Shown piece by piece: positions 42,305 to 50,715 of a stretch of 63,076 bases of DNA. Origin of the DNA: a virus; the IMG/VR virus record IMGVR_UViG_3300020421_001998, positions 1 to 63,076 of that record, one strand, 5' to 3'. The notes below the pieces were generated by a model, which saw only the letters and a program-made list of their open reading frames with translations, was not told the origin of the DNA and searched no databases. How positions within the stretch are numbered: position 1 is the stretch's first letter; the number at the start of each line of letters is the position of its first letter. The position numbers and the translations under genes are program-made.

Positions 42305-42522
42305 TGTTTTCAATTATTAAAAAATGGTTTGATGGTGTTGTAAAATCTTATGACGCTAAACCAAAGAAGAAAAGTGCAGTAGTAAGAATAGGTGATTTAC
42401 AATATAAAACTAAAAAAGAATTAGAAAATATCGGTAGAAAAATCGGTATAGAATTAGATAGAAGACTTACAAAACAAAAACTAATTAACAAAATTAAATT
42501 TAAAGTAAAGAATAAAAGATAA
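42304..42522 (+). CDS. Small basic SAP-like protein, 72 aa
   Basis: The start is GTG at 42304, sharing one base with the fibre stop (TAGTG); its stop likewise overlaps the next start (TAATG), so three genes are coupled. The C-terminal half, YKTKKELENIGRKIGIELDR followed by RLTKQKLINKIKFK, resembles a SAP/Rho-N-type helix-extension-helix motif, often nucleic-acid binding; the rest is very Lys-rich. I recall relatives beside fibre or head genes in marine phages. Function unknown. Confidence 0.55.
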   Translation: MFSIIKKWFDGVVKSYDAKPKKKSAVVRIGDLQYKTKKELENIGRKIGIELDRRLTKQKLINKIKFKVKNKR

Positions 42523-42953
42523 TGTCAACCGTAATTAAACCAAAACGTTCATTTACACCACTTGCAATACCAGCTGCCAATGTAATGGAAGTCGGCGAAT
42601 TGGCTATGAACGCCTCTGATGGTAAGTTTTATACAAAACTAACAAATGGTACCGTTAAAGAATTAGGTGGTGCAGGTTCAGTAATTTTACAAGACGTTAC
42701 CACTAACGGTAATATTTCTACAAATGACATTATTCTTAACGGTTCAAATCTAGTATTTGAAGGACTTTTAGAAAACGCTTTTGAAACAACTTTAAAAGTT
42801 GTTGAACCAACTGGTGATAGAGTTATTAGATTACCTAACGTAAATGGTGATGTTATTACTACCGGAAACTTGACAAAAGACGGTACTACAACAGGTGACC
42901 CATTGACAGGTGAGGGTGACGCTATTGCTTTTGCAATTGCTTTAGGAGGATAA
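42522..42953 (+). CDS. Small fibre-related structural protein, 143 aa
   Basis: The N-terminus VIKPKRSFTPLAIPAANVME followed by VGELAMNASDGKFYTKLTNG is a fibre attachment motif; the second half contains NLVFEGLLENAFETTLKVVE and DRVIRLPNVNGDVITTG, the module also present at 3512 and 23086. It looks like a minimal fibre made of an anchor plus this module. Coupled to its upstream neighbour and one base from the next. Confidence 0.65.
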   Translation: MSTVIKPKRSFTPLAIPAANVMEVGELAMNASDGKFYTKLTNGTVKELGGAGSVILQDVTTNGNISTNDIILNGSNLVFEGLLENAFETTLKVVEPTGDRVIRLPNVNGDVITTGNLTKDGTTTGDPLTGEGDAIAFAIALGG

Positions 42954-42954
42954 T

Positions 42955-43284
42955 ATGGCTTCAGTATTTAAGAACGCAGGTGCTCAATGTGTATTAGTAG
43001 ATGACGCAACTGCTGATATATACACAGCTCCAGCTTCTACTAGAGCCGTTCTTCACGCAATTATGGTATCAAATACAGCGGCTACGTCTGCTGAAAAAGT
43101 AACCATAAAGGTAACAATTGACGGTGGTACAACTTTTAGAAGTGTAATCACAAATGGCGAAGTTCCGCCTGCTGATTCGCTTCAAATTGACAAGCCAATA
43201 AACCTTGAACCTGGTGACAAAATTAGAATATATGGCTCAAACAATACTTTGGAATGTTTTTTGTCAATTTTAGAATTAACATAA
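42955..43284 (+). CDS. Small beta-sandwich virion protein, 109 aa
   Basis: Begins ASVFKNAGAQCVLVDDATAD; contains YTAPASTRAVLHAIMVSNTA and NLEPGDKIRIYGSNNTLECF. This 'VLHAIxVSN ... L.PGDxIRi' pattern is typical of about 100-residue beta-sandwich proteins found in phage tails and fibre clusters, probably decorating or capping a fibre. Two Cys are present. Function beyond structural is not known. Confidence 0.6.
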   Translation: MASVFKNAGAQCVLVDDATADIYTAPASTRAVLHAIMVSNTAATSAEKVTIKVTIDGGTTFRSVITNGEVPPADSLQIDKPINLEPGDKIRIYGSNNTLECFLSILELT

Positions 43285-43292
43285 TAAACTTT

Positions 43293-43300
43293 TATAAATA
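43293..43300 (+). promoter_or_regulatory. Late promoter TATAAATA
   Basis: Exact octamer 31 bases before the ATG at 43332; TTAGGAGAA is the Shine-Dalgarno. Confidence 0.75.
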
Positions 43301-43331
43301 TACATAGGATTTAAGTTAGGAGAACATTAGA

Positions 43332-43778
43332 ATGTCTTTAGTCGTAAATAAACAATATGTTGCCAAAGACGCAAACGGCAAAACTATTACGGCTGATTAT
43401 AGTTTTCACGCTCTAAACAGAGACGAGACAGGACTTCTAACGTATTCTAAAGTGAATTGGTTTGAAAGTAATACTATTCAAATGGATAATGGAGAGGGTT
43501 TAGCATATAGTTCAGTTGCTGACTTTCAAATAAATGAATTGAGTAAGGCTAGTGGTCCTTATGCAGTAGGTACTAATATTAATGAAATACCTAAATCATA
43601 TAGTTCTTCTACTGACCCGAGAGAACCAAACACGAAATTTAGAAAGTATGAACAGCACGTTTTTGATGAAAATAATGCTACATACTTTATGGACGCAAAT
43701 GGGAACATTGTGTTAAGAATTAATGACTCGTACCAGTATGGTGCTTCGCAAGATGGCGAAACAAGAAACTGGCAGTAA
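43332..43778 (+). CDS. Hypothetical virion-region protein, 148 aa
   Basis: Begins SLVVNKQYVAKDANGKTITA. Rich in Asn, Ser and Tyr with short beta segments; residues 85-148 hold EIPKSYSSSTDPREPNTKFR and DANGNIVLRINDSYQYGASQ. It precedes the giant CBM-bearing fibre by 19 bases and shares its late promoter. A fibre accessory or chaperone is possible; no family recognised. Confidence 0.6.
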   Translation: MSLVVNKQYVAKDANGKTITADYSFHALNRDETGLLTYSKVNWFESNTIQMDNGEGLAYSSVADFQINELSKASGPYAVGTNINEIPKSYSSSTDPREPNTKFRKYEQHVFDENNATYFMDANGNIVLRINDSYQYGASQDGETRNWQ

Positions 43779-43797
43779 AAAAATATAGGGAAGTAAA

Positions 43798-46700
43798 ATG
43801 GCAGATTTTATACTAGGTAGATTAAAGTTTCACTTCAAAGGTGCTTGGACTACTTCAACGGCTTACATCAAAGATGATGTGATTACTTACGGAGGAAATT
43901 CATTCGTTTGTCTAGTAAACCACACAGCAGATTCAAATTTCTATACAGATTTAAACCACTCTACAGCAAAATGGGAACAAATGGTTGGTGGTCTTGATTA
44001 CAAAGGTAATTGGGCGGCTACAACACTTTACAAAGTTGATGACATTGTAACCTTTGGTGGTTCAACATACAGATGTATTACTGGACATACATCACAAGCA
44101 GATTTATATGACGATACTTCAAAATGGCAAGTATTTGCCGGAGGTTTCGGTTGGAGAGGTGTTTGGACAACATCTACAGCATACAGAAATGATGACGTTG
44201 TAAAATATGGTGCAAGTTTATATGTTTGTACTACACAACATACTTCTTCAGGTGCAACACTAGACGAAAGTAAATTTAATTTATTCGTATCAGGTTTAGA
44301 ATTTGAGGATAGTTGGGCAAGTTCAACACTTTATCAATTAGGTGATATTGTAACCTACGGTGGTTATCAATATGTTGCTGAAAGAGCAAACAACAACGTT
44401 TTACCTTATAACAACTCTTCAGATTGGAAATTATTATCAACAGGATTTAATAACACAGGTACTTGGTCAAATTCTACAGCATACAAAACTGGTGATACCG
44501 TTAATCACGGTGGTCATTATTATGTGGCTAAGATTGACGGAACAGGAAATGAACCATCAGGTGCAACTAACTCATATTGGGATTTAGTTGTTGAAGGTAT
44601 TTTCTGGAGAAGCAATTGGACAAGTGGCACAGCATACAAAATTGGTGACGCAGTATCTCACGGCTCTTCTTCTTATAGAGCAATTACAAATCATACAGCG
44701 TCAGCGTCAAACAGACCAGATGTATCTGGTCAAACAGATTGGAACCTATTAGCTGAAGGTGATTCAAATGCAACACTAACTACAAGAGGCGATATTCTTA
44801 CAAGAGACGCAACTCAACGAGTTAGATTGCCAATTGGTTCAGCAGGTAGTTTCTTAAAATCAGATGGTACTGATTTAACTTGGTCTTATCCAAGTGTCGG
44901 TAACAAAGTTTATTACGTATCAACACTAGGTACAGATAATACAGACACAGGCAGAGGTACTACTCCAGAATTACCTTGGAGAACAATCAAATATGCTTGT
45001 GCTCAATTAGCTTCAGACACAACAAATTTTAAAACGGTTAAAATAGAAACAGGAACATATACAGAGCAATTGCCTATTAAAGTTCCGAGAAAAACTGCTC
45101 TTATCGGTGATAACTTACGAAGTGTTACCGTTTCTCCAGACACTACAACAAACAATGGTGCTGGTGCAGGTATTTCAGGTGATAACTCTACACCTAATAA
45201 TAGACAATCAATGTTTTATCTAAATGACTCTTGTACTTTATCAGGTATGACATTTAGTGGTATGACAGGTCAATTAGCAAGTTCAGCTAGTTCAGATGGT
45301 CTAACAAGATTAACAGAGGGAACAGGTGCAAATGCTTCAGGTTCAGTTGTTTCTTTAGACCCAGGAACAGGTCCAACAGATACGTCTGTACACATTATTG
45401 CTAGGTCGCCTTTCGTACAAAACTGCTCATCAATAGGTTCAAGAGCAACAGGTATTAAAATTGATGGTACTTTACACAACGCAGGTTTCAAATCAATTCT
45501 TTCAAATGACTTTACGCAAGTTCTTGATGGTGGTATCGGTTGTTGGGCAAAAGGTGGTGCAAAATCAGAATTAGTATCAGTATTTACTTATTACTGCCAC
45601 GTAGGTTATCTATGTGATAGTGGTGCTGTTATTCGTTCACTAAACTCTAACAACTCGTATGGTGAAAAAGGTTCAGTTGCTTCAGGTGTTGACGCAAACG
45701 AAACTCCTTTAACAGCAACGGTAACTAATAGAGACAATGAAGCAATCATTGGTAGAGCATTAGTATCAAACGCTGGTGTTTACAGATTAGAACAAGAATA
45801 CGCAGGTGAAACTTATACATCTGCTTCAGAAACAATTAATGGTTCAGGCGCAAATGCTAACTTTAATGCCGACTTTGCTGACGGTGCAGTTAAATATATT
45901 GATGTAGCAACTAACGGTGCAGGTCACTTTACTACCGTTGGTGTTGCTCAAGGCGGAACAACAACATCAATTAGATTAGCTGCCTCTGATACTCAAGCAA
46001 ACAACTTCTATAATGGTATGAGACTTACAATTACAGATGGTACAGGTTCAGGTCAAACTGGTTACGTTGGAACATACACAGCAGCAACTAAAACTGCTAC
46101 AATGTTTAAAGAAGACGGTAATCCAGGTTTTGACGTATTTGGTCCAACAAGTGTTGCAGTTGCTCCTAACGCAACAGCAAGTTATGAAATTGAGCCAAGA
46201 GTTACCATTTCAGGTGGTGGTTCTCCTTCAAGAAACGCATTAGCAAGAGTTGTAATTGAAAACCAAATTATTAAAAAATTCTTAATACTTGATGGTGGTG
46301 CAGGTTATTCATCAGCTCCTTCAATTACGGTAACTGACCCTAACGCAACAACTTTAGGAACAGGTACTGCTACAATTGGAGATGGCGTAATTTCAAGATG
46401 GACTTATGCAGCTGCCGGTTCAGGTTACAAACAAGAAAACACAACAGCAACCGTAAGTGGTGATGGTTATGCTGAAATATTACCAGTTGGTGCAACGGTA
46501 AAAACTTCAGGTTTATCAAGTCAACCAAAAGCAGGTTCAAGTATAGTATTTTCAAATGCTTCAAGTGTAAGTTATATTATTGTAACCATATTATCACACG
46601 CAAACGGTGGTATAACAAGTTTAGAAGTATCGCCAAATATTTCAAAAGCAAATGCTCCAACACACGGAACAACTGCTACGGTTAGAGAAAAATATTCTAA

Positions 46701-47514
46701 CATAAGATTAACAGGTCACGACTTCCTAGATATTGGTACAGGTGGTATTTCAACAACAAACTATCCTGATTTAAATGGTTACACACAACAACCAGACCAA
46801 GGTGATGAAGTTGATGATTTAGATAGAGGTAGAGTATTCTATACTTCAACCGACCAAGATGGTAACTTTAGAGTTGGTGAATTGTTTAGAGTAGAACAAT
46901 CAACAGGTAAGGCGACATTGAACGCAGAAGCCTTTGACCTTTCTGGTTTAAGACAATTATCTCTAGGTTCAGTTGCATTAGGAAATTTTGGTGCAACAAT
47001 TAATGAATTTTCAACTGACGGTACTATGGGTGATAATTCTGATAACGCTCTCGTAACCGAGAAAGCAATTAGAACATTTGTAGAAAATCAATTAGGTGGT
47101 GGTAATAACAACTTAACGGTTAACTCTGCTGTAATCGGTGAAATAACAATCGCAGGTGCAAACATTTCAGCTTCAACTGGAAACACGGTTAACTTTACAA
47201 CTATACCAACAACTAGTATATCGCCGACAGCGAGTACACATATTGTTAACAAAGGTTATGTTGATGAAAATGTGACACCTAATTTACAGACTTTATCTTT
47301 TGATAGAGATACAGGTCAGTTAAACAGAAAAGTAATTACTAACTTTAATACAATAACACAATACGAAGATACTTTATTTAATGGCGCTGAACAAAACGTT
47401 GGTTTTGAAGTTATAAATGGTAGTATGAGAATTGAAATTGACAAAGCTGGTAATTTAGTTTATAGAACAACAGGAGATACAGAGGATGCCTCTGAAACTC
47501 CAAGTAACCAATAA
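43798..47514 (+). CDS. Giant tail fibre with six carbohydrate-binding-type modules, 1238 aa
   Basis: Residues about 15-320 contain six tandem modules with the pattern GxWxxxTxYxxxDxVxYGGxxYxC (for example GAWTTSTAYIKDDVITYGG), the consensus of family 5/12 carbohydrate-binding modules. Residues about 375-500 (YYVSTLGTDNTDTGRGTTPE, then PWRTIKYACAQLASDTTNFK) begin a pectate-lyase-type beta-helix. The C-terminal third has GRVFYTSTDQDGNFRVGELF and SLGSVALGNFGATINEFSTD, a conserved fibre domain. It would be a receptor-binding fibre or spike acting on cell-surface glycans (inference). Confidence 0.82.
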   Translation: MADFILGRLKFHFKGAWTTSTAYIKDDVITYGGNSFVCLVNHTADSNFYTDLNHSTAKWEQMVGGLDYKGNWAATTLYKVDDIVTFGGSTYRCITGHTSQADLYDDTSKWQVFAGGFGWRGVWTTSTAYRNDDVVKYGASLYVCTTQHTSSGATLDESKFNLFVSGLEFEDSWASSTLYQLGDIVTYGGYQYVAERANNNVLPYNNSSDWKLLSTGFNNTGTWSNSTAYKTGDTVNHGGHYYVAKIDGTGNEPSGATNSYWDLVVEGIFWRSNWTSGTAYKIGDAVSHGSSSYRAITNHTASASNRPDVSGQTDWNLLAEGDSNATLTTRGDILTRDATQRVRLPIGSAGSFLKSDGTDLTWSYPSVGNKVYYVSTLGTDNTDTGRGTTPELPWRTIKYACAQLASDTTNFKTVKIETGTYTEQLPIKVPRKTALIGDNLRSVTVSPDTTTNNGAGAGISGDNSTPNNRQSMFYLNDSCTLSGMTFSGMTGQLASSASSDGLTRLTEGTGANASGSVVSLDPGTGPTDTSVHIIARSPFVQNCSSIGSRATGIKIDGTLHNAGFKSILSNDFTQVLDGGIGCWAKGGAKSELVSVFTYYCHVGYLCDSGAVIRSLNSNNSYGEKGSVASGVDANETPLTATVTNRDNEAIIGRALVSNAGVYRLEQEYAGETYTSASETINGSGANANFNADFADGAVKYIDVATNGAGHFTTVGVAQGGTTTSIRLAASDTQANNFYNGMRLTITDGTGSGQTGYVGTYTAATKTATMFKEDGNPGFDVFGPTSVAVAPNATASYEIEPRVTISGGGSPSRNALARVVIENQIIKKFLILDGGAGYSSAPSITVTDPNATTLGTGTATIGDGVISRWTYAAAGSGYKQENTTATVSGDGYAEILPVGATVKTSGLSSQPKAGSSIVFSNASSVSYIIVTILSHANGGITSLEVSPNISKANAPTHGTTATVREKYSNIRLTGHDFLDIGTGGISTTNYPDLNGYTQQPDQGDEVDDLDRGRVFYTSTDQDGNFRVGELFRVEQSTGKATLNAEAFDLSGLRQLSLGSVALGNFGATINEFSTDGTMGDNSDNALVTEKAIRTFVENQLGGGNNNLTVNSAVIGEITIAGANISASTGNTVNFTTIPTTSISPTASTHIVNKGYVDENVTPNLQTLSFDRDTGQLNRKVITNFNTITQYEDTLFNGAEQNVGFEVINGSMRIEIDKAGNLVYRTTGDTEDASETPSNQ
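43840..44760 (+). repeat. Six tandem CBM-type modules in the 1238-aa fibre
   Basis: Protein-level repeats of about 50 residues, each with an aromatic W at the start, an (A/L)Y pair, an acidic DD/GD and a (Y/F)xC or (Y/F)xA end. DNA copies are diverged, so the expansion is not recent. Confidence 0.75.
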
Positions 47515-47519
47515 TGAGG

Positions 47520-47527
47520 CATAAATA
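47520..47527 (+). promoter_or_regulatory. Late-promoter-like octamer CATAAATA
   Basis: One mismatch from TATAAATA, in the 23-base gap before the 1051-aa fibre gene, ten bases before its ATG. Confidence 0.55.
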
Positions 47528-47537
47528 GGATTAAACA

Positions 47538-50500
47538 ATGGCAATCACTAGAACAAAAATTGGAAATTTATGGTTTAATTATCGTGGCGAATACGATAGT
47601 TCAGCTACATATAAAAAAGACGATATTGTTATCTGGAACAATACTGACTATTTAAATATTAGAGAGTCTAGTGTTAGTGGTAAACAACCAGAACAAAATA
47701 CACAATATTATTACAACATACAAACAACAACTGACCCAAGCGACTCAACTACTAAATTCCAGATTGACGCAGATGAGACTTCAACTATTGAATGGGCACA
47801 AACTTTGTATGTTAGAAGAGGTGATAAAATTATATTTCACCAAAATAATAATAATAATGATGACCAACCTTTGGCTATTGCTACATCAGCTACAAGTCAA
47901 ACTTCAAACTATTTAACAACAGGTGTAACCTATTATCATAACGAGGAAACGGTAACGCAAGTAGATTACGTAACCACTTCTAAATTTAATACTAAAACAA
48001 GTAGAAAAGTTGTAGTAGAATTTGATAAAGATACGCCTTCAGAAATTTGGTACTTTTCAGCAGGTACAGGTGGCGCAAACTATGGTGGTAAAATTGTAGT
48101 TGCAGATTGGGACACTTGGAGACCTTTAAGAAATTCATTTAGTTGGAAAGGTTTACACGTAAATACAAACGGAACACAATATTACGAAAATGATGTTGTT
48201 CACGTTAGACACGGTATCAGTAATGATATGGGTACTGACCAAGAGCCACAATCAAAGAAAGAAACACTATCTGCTTATATTTGTTTAAGAGCTCATACAA
48301 CAGATGGTACAGAAAGATTTTTACCTTACAACAGAAATATTGACACTAATGCAAATATGTATTGGATTAAATCTGGTGCAGAATATGAATCAGATGATGA
48401 AAGATATGAAGACAATGGTGTAATTCAAACCGTAAATAATATTTCAGCTGCTGACGCTTCAAGATTAAGAGGTGTATTTAGAAGTGTGACACCTAAATCT
48501 ACATCAAACTCATCAGCTGTAGCACATCCAGGTGCTTTTAAAATTACCGTTCAAGGTGCTGGAGATATTTTAGCATTAGATAATTTTTCAGCTGCTGACG
48601 CTTCAAGAACAGCAGGCTCATACACAGGTGTTGCTCAATCAGCAACGACAGGTGTAGGAACAGGTGCAAGTTTTAATATCACGGTAGACGGCACAGGTGC
48701 TGTAACCAAAGTTGAACAAGTTGCAGTAAGAAATAAAAAAGTAGGCGCTACAGGTTATGTAGATGACGAAACAATTACAATTGCAGATGGTTCATTAGGT
48801 GGCGGTGGTGCTGCTGACTTTACAATGCAAGTAAATGGCGCTGGTGTTGCAGGTACAGCTACAATAGAAGTTGAAAGAGTTGAAACTTTTGATTCTAAAA
48901 GACATCAAAGATGGTTTAATGATACAGGTATGTTATCAGGTGGTGAAAACAATGCTGTTGGCGACACACTAACTTTTGATGGAGATATTTTTGGTGGTGG
49001 TGCAGACTTAACTTGTCAAGTTGCTACAACTATTAAACAAACTAGAGGTGCTTCAAACATTTATACAGGTAATCCTCACGAATGTGTATCGTTAATTAAT
49101 AACGGACCATTAGGTGATGATAACAAATATTACAGACTATCAGGTCAAAGAACATCAAGACATTGTGTAAACTGGCCAGTATTCCACGGTGGTACAGGTA
49201 ATATATGGACTTGGGGTTCAAACTCAACTGGTCAAAACGCATTTAACCACGACTTTATGACTGCTACTCAAATGTCATTTAACCACTATGATTGGTGGAG
49301 AAGTACAGATAACGGTGGTACAGGTGTTCACACAACACCAGACGGAGAAGTTCCTAAAATAATTCAAATTGAAGGTGGTTACGAATCAGGTATGTGCTTG
49401 ATGAATTCAGGTGAAGTTTATCATTGGGGTTATGGTGGTCACGGTCAATCAGGTGACGCTTCAACTTCAAACAGAGACCACCCCGTAAGAGTTGGTGGTT
49501 CAACTCAAAACGTATTCCAAGCTACAAACACATCAACACACGTTTGGAGAGATACAAGAATTAAAAGAATTTTTATTTCAAACTGGCAAGGTTACAACTC
49601 TAATACTCACTCTTGTTATGCAATTGACGAAGATGGCCAATTATGGTCTTGGGGTTATAACGGTTATGGTCAATTAGGTACAAACAATACAACTAACTAT
49701 AACGTACCACAATTAATTTCAAAATCAACTTACTTTAACAATAGTGAGATTGAGGCATTTTGGACAATTGGTGACGCTTATTGTTCTGCTTATGCATATA
49801 CTAAAGAAAAGAAATTTTATGTTTGGGGAAGAAATGCAGATGGCCAATTAGGTATCGGTAATACTTCAGACCAAAATACTCCTCAAGAGGTTACAACGGT
49901 AACTTTTGATGGTACAGGCGTTGGTGAAATTAAAAAATTCCAAGGTCTAAACCATTCAGATGACAATACGGTTGCAATCTTGACTGAAAGAGGAACAATT
50001 TATACAACAGGTTACAATAACCAAGGTCATATGGGTAATGGTAACACAACATCATTAAACACTTGGACAATTTGTTCAAATGGTTGTGGTAATGCTTCAA
50101 ATGCAGATTGTAATAATTTCTGGATGGGTGGTAATGGTTCTCACGCACAAATGTGGATAGAAGACTCATTAGGTAATATTCAATGTGCTGGTTATAATAA
50201 CCACGGTTCATTAGGAAATGGTAATTCTACTACACAAAATAGTTTTGTCACACCTAAAGTTTACGTTGGCTCAAACACAACAAGAGATTTCCACAGAGTA
50301 AAAATGGTTTCATTCTTCCCTCACGGAAATGACTTAGCAACAAAAATTTTAACTTGGGACGGACACGTTTTCCATACTGGTGATAACAGATATGGTCAAT
50401 CTTCAAATGGTTGGTCATCAACTAACTCAACAAACGATAGAAACGCAGAGAACAACAAAGAACACTTCCAAGGTTACTACTTCAACCAAGTAAGATTTCC

Positions 50501-50693
50501 TACTTCTTTAACAGGTAATGTTGAAGATATGAGAGGTTGTGGTTACGGTGATAACTCTGACACGGTTTATTGTTTTTGGGAATATAAATCATTTGATAAT
50601 AGATATTATCTAAACGGATATGGCGGAAGTTATATGCAAGGTAATGCTGATGGTCAACTTTATTGTACAGCTCACGTACCAATATTAGGATAA
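47538..50693 (+). CDS. CBM + RCC1-propeller tail fibre, 1051 aa (paralogue 1)
   Basis: The N-terminus GNLWFNYRGEYDSSATYKKD and a later SWKGLHVNTNGTQYYENDVV are two CBM-like modules; between them lies a cupredoxin-like domain without Cys/His/Met ligands (GDKIIFHQNNNNNDDQPLAI ... EIWYFSAGTGGANYGGKI). From residue about 555 there are seven RCC1-type repeats (WTWGSNSTGQ, YHWGYGGHGQ, WSWGYNGYGQLG, YVWGRNADGQLGIG and others), which should form a seven-bladed propeller. RCC1-like repeats are rare in phage fibres. Two further paralogues follow at 50716 and 54828. Confidence 0.82.
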   Translation: MAITRTKIGNLWFNYRGEYDSSATYKKDDIVIWNNTDYLNIRESSVSGKQPEQNTQYYYNIQTTTDPSDSTTKFQIDADETSTIEWAQTLYVRRGDKIIFHQNNNNNDDQPLAIATSATSQTSNYLTTGVTYYHNEETVTQVDYVTTSKFNTKTSRKVVVEFDKDTPSEIWYFSAGTGGANYGGKIVVADWDTWRPLRNSFSWKGLHVNTNGTQYYENDVVHVRHGISNDMGTDQEPQSKKETLSAYICLRAHTTDGTERFLPYNRNIDTNANMYWIKSGAEYESDDERYEDNGVIQTVNNISAADASRLRGVFRSVTPKSTSNSSAVAHPGAFKITVQGAGDILALDNFSAADASRTAGSYTGVAQSATTGVGTGASFNITVDGTGAVTKVEQVAVRNKKVGATGYVDDETITIADGSLGGGGAADFTMQVNGAGVAGTATIEVERVETFDSKRHQRWFNDTGMLSGGENNAVGDTLTFDGDIFGGGADLTCQVATTIKQTRGASNIYTGNPHECVSLINNGPLGDDNKYYRLSGQRTSRHCVNWPVFHGGTGNIWTWGSNSTGQNAFNHDFMTATQMSFNHYDWWRSTDNGGTGVHTTPDGEVPKIIQIEGGYESGMCLMNSGEVYHWGYGGHGQSGDASTSNRDHPVRVGGSTQNVFQATNTSTHVWRDTRIKRIFISNWQGYNSNTHSCYAIDEDGQLWSWGYNGYGQLGTNNTTNYNVPQLISKSTYFNNSEIEAFWTIGDAYCSAYAYTKEKKFYVWGRNADGQLGIGNTSDQNTPQEVTTVTFDGTGVGEIKKFQGLNHSDDNTVAILTERGTIYTTGYNNQGHMGNGNTTSLNTWTICSNGCGNASNADCNNFWMGGNGSHAQMWIEDSLGNIQCAGYNNHGSLGNGNSTTQNSFVTPKVYVGSNTTRDFHRVKMVSFFPHGNDLATKILTWDGHVFHTGDNRYGQSSNGWSSTNSTNDRNAENNKEHFQGYYFNQVRFPTSLTGNVEDMRGCGYGDNSDTVYCFWEYKSFDNRYYLNGYGGSYMQGNADGQLYCTAHVPILG
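49195..50690 (+). repeat. RCC1-type propeller repeats of the 1051-aa fibre
   Basis: Seven protein repeats of about 55-75 residues, each with the (W/T)GxNxxGQ(L/M)G core. Diverged at DNA level. Confidence 0.75.
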
Positions 50694-50696
50694 ATA
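50689..50696 (+). promoter_or_regulatory. Late-promoter-like octamer GATAAATA
   Basis: One mismatch from TATAAATA, overlapping the stop codon of the preceding fibre gene, 19 bases before the ATG at 50716. Confidence 0.55.
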
Positions 50697-50715
50697 ATAA
50701 GAGAGATTAAAAACT

